Positions 40,167-40,308 of a stretch of DNA of 40,308 bases are shown piece by piece. This stretch comes from DAITPV01 sp050692555 (GTDB lineage: Bacteria > Actinomycetota > UBA4738 > CALAEC01): positions 1 through 40,308 of the forward strand of contig JBOGVS010000032.1 in assembly GCA_050692555.1 (NCBI GenBank), read 5' to 3'. Position 1 is the stretch's first letter; every line of letters starts with the position of its first letter. The position numbers and the translations under genes were made by a program. The notes below the pieces were generated by a model, which searched no databases, was not told the origin of the DNA, and saw only the letters and a program-made list of their open reading frames with translations.

Positions 40167-40308
40167 CGAGATAGGCCCTGGTCACTAGAGTTTCTCGCTT
40201 CGAAAGCAGTGGACGGGCCATGCTTTCCTGCTGGAAGAGTTGCCGTGAAGGTGTCACGCGGACGTACCGGCGGACCGGGTGTGGTGACGATGACCGAGGT
40301 GCGCGGGG
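40167..40308 (+). other. element left-end-like sequence running off the window
   Basis: Similarity to the 7037-7110 flank (hairpin, CCATGCTT, a GAAGAGTTG-like stretch) suggests that another element begins here. A frame from GTG 40246 (VKVSRGRTGGPGVVTMTEVR) is open to the edge; it is too short to identify. Confidence 0.35.

Noticed and set aside
1..40308. CRISPR array, rRNA, plasmid or replication origin
   Set aside because: No regularly spaced repeats, no rRNA signature and no iteron/DnaA-box cluster was seen; the only dispersed direct repeats are the tRNA-Val fragments and arm-like motifs.

Overview
The DNA is GC-rich with dense, short-spaced genes. GTG/TTG starts, tRNA genes without encoded CCA, SHOCT, DUF899 and DUF6220 proteins, Tat and lipobox signals, and a UBP-type zinc finger all suggest an uncultured, deep-branching member of the Actinomycetota. 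This assignment is an inference from gene content; no rRNA or ribosomal protein gene is present. The window looks like an accessory, plastic region. It holds IS630 and tyrosine-integrase remnants, one well-bounded insertion sequence, and a tRNA-Val gene followed by four more copies of its 3' half.

Layout. 1-6737: IS630 remnant, small ORF, catalase-peroxidase katG, integrase remnant, a broken OleA/FabH-like and OleD-like pair, alpha/beta hydrolase, SRPBCC protein, DUF1905 protein. 6869-7029: tRNA-Cys and tRNA-Val(GAC). From there to the end, tRNA-Val 3' fragments at 10054, 26394, 37460 and 40121, all in the same orientation, cut the sequence into four blocks. Block A (7.0-10.1 kb) has a 1279-bp IS with perfect 20-bp inverted repeats and an 8-bp target duplication, a HAD fragment and a low-GC lipoprotein. 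Block B (10.1-26.4 kb) has a CBS fragment, DoxX protein, cyclase genes, DUF899 protein, class II amidotransferase, and a glutamine-synthetase-like cluster (GS-like, flavin split barrel, Lrp, aminotransferase, cupin, SDR, FluG-like amidohydrolase). Block C (26.4-37.5 kb) has a SHOCT fragment, methyltransferase, dehalogenase, histidine kinase, Crp/Fnr, an ECF sigma/anti-sigma pair, and a leftward redox operon. Block D (37.5-40.2 kb) has an Asp-box secreted protein and a DUF6220 membrane protein.

The most striking content is the leftward redox group at 34.6-37.1 kb. A MerR-type promoter precedes a small Cys-rich protein, a CcdA-like thiol transporter, a TlpA-like lipoprotein and an AhpD/CMD-like peroxidase-related protein. 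In both CcdA and the AhpD-like protein an in-frame TGA replaces exactly one of the redox-active cysteines (CxxP in CcdA, CxxC in AhpD). The CcdA TGA is followed by a 7-bp hairpin with loop GGUCU, its GG 19-20 nt after the TGA, as expected of a bacterial SECIS. The best reading is two selenoproteins in one membrane thiol/selenol relay. A headless merR remnant lies next to the intact operator.

Many genes carry single-base indels, at least seven of them in short G or C runs. This pattern looks more like homopolymer sequencing error than real decay, so 'frameshifted' genes here should not be taken as dead without read-level checks. The two TGA codons are not explained by such errors, because the frame is unchanged across them.
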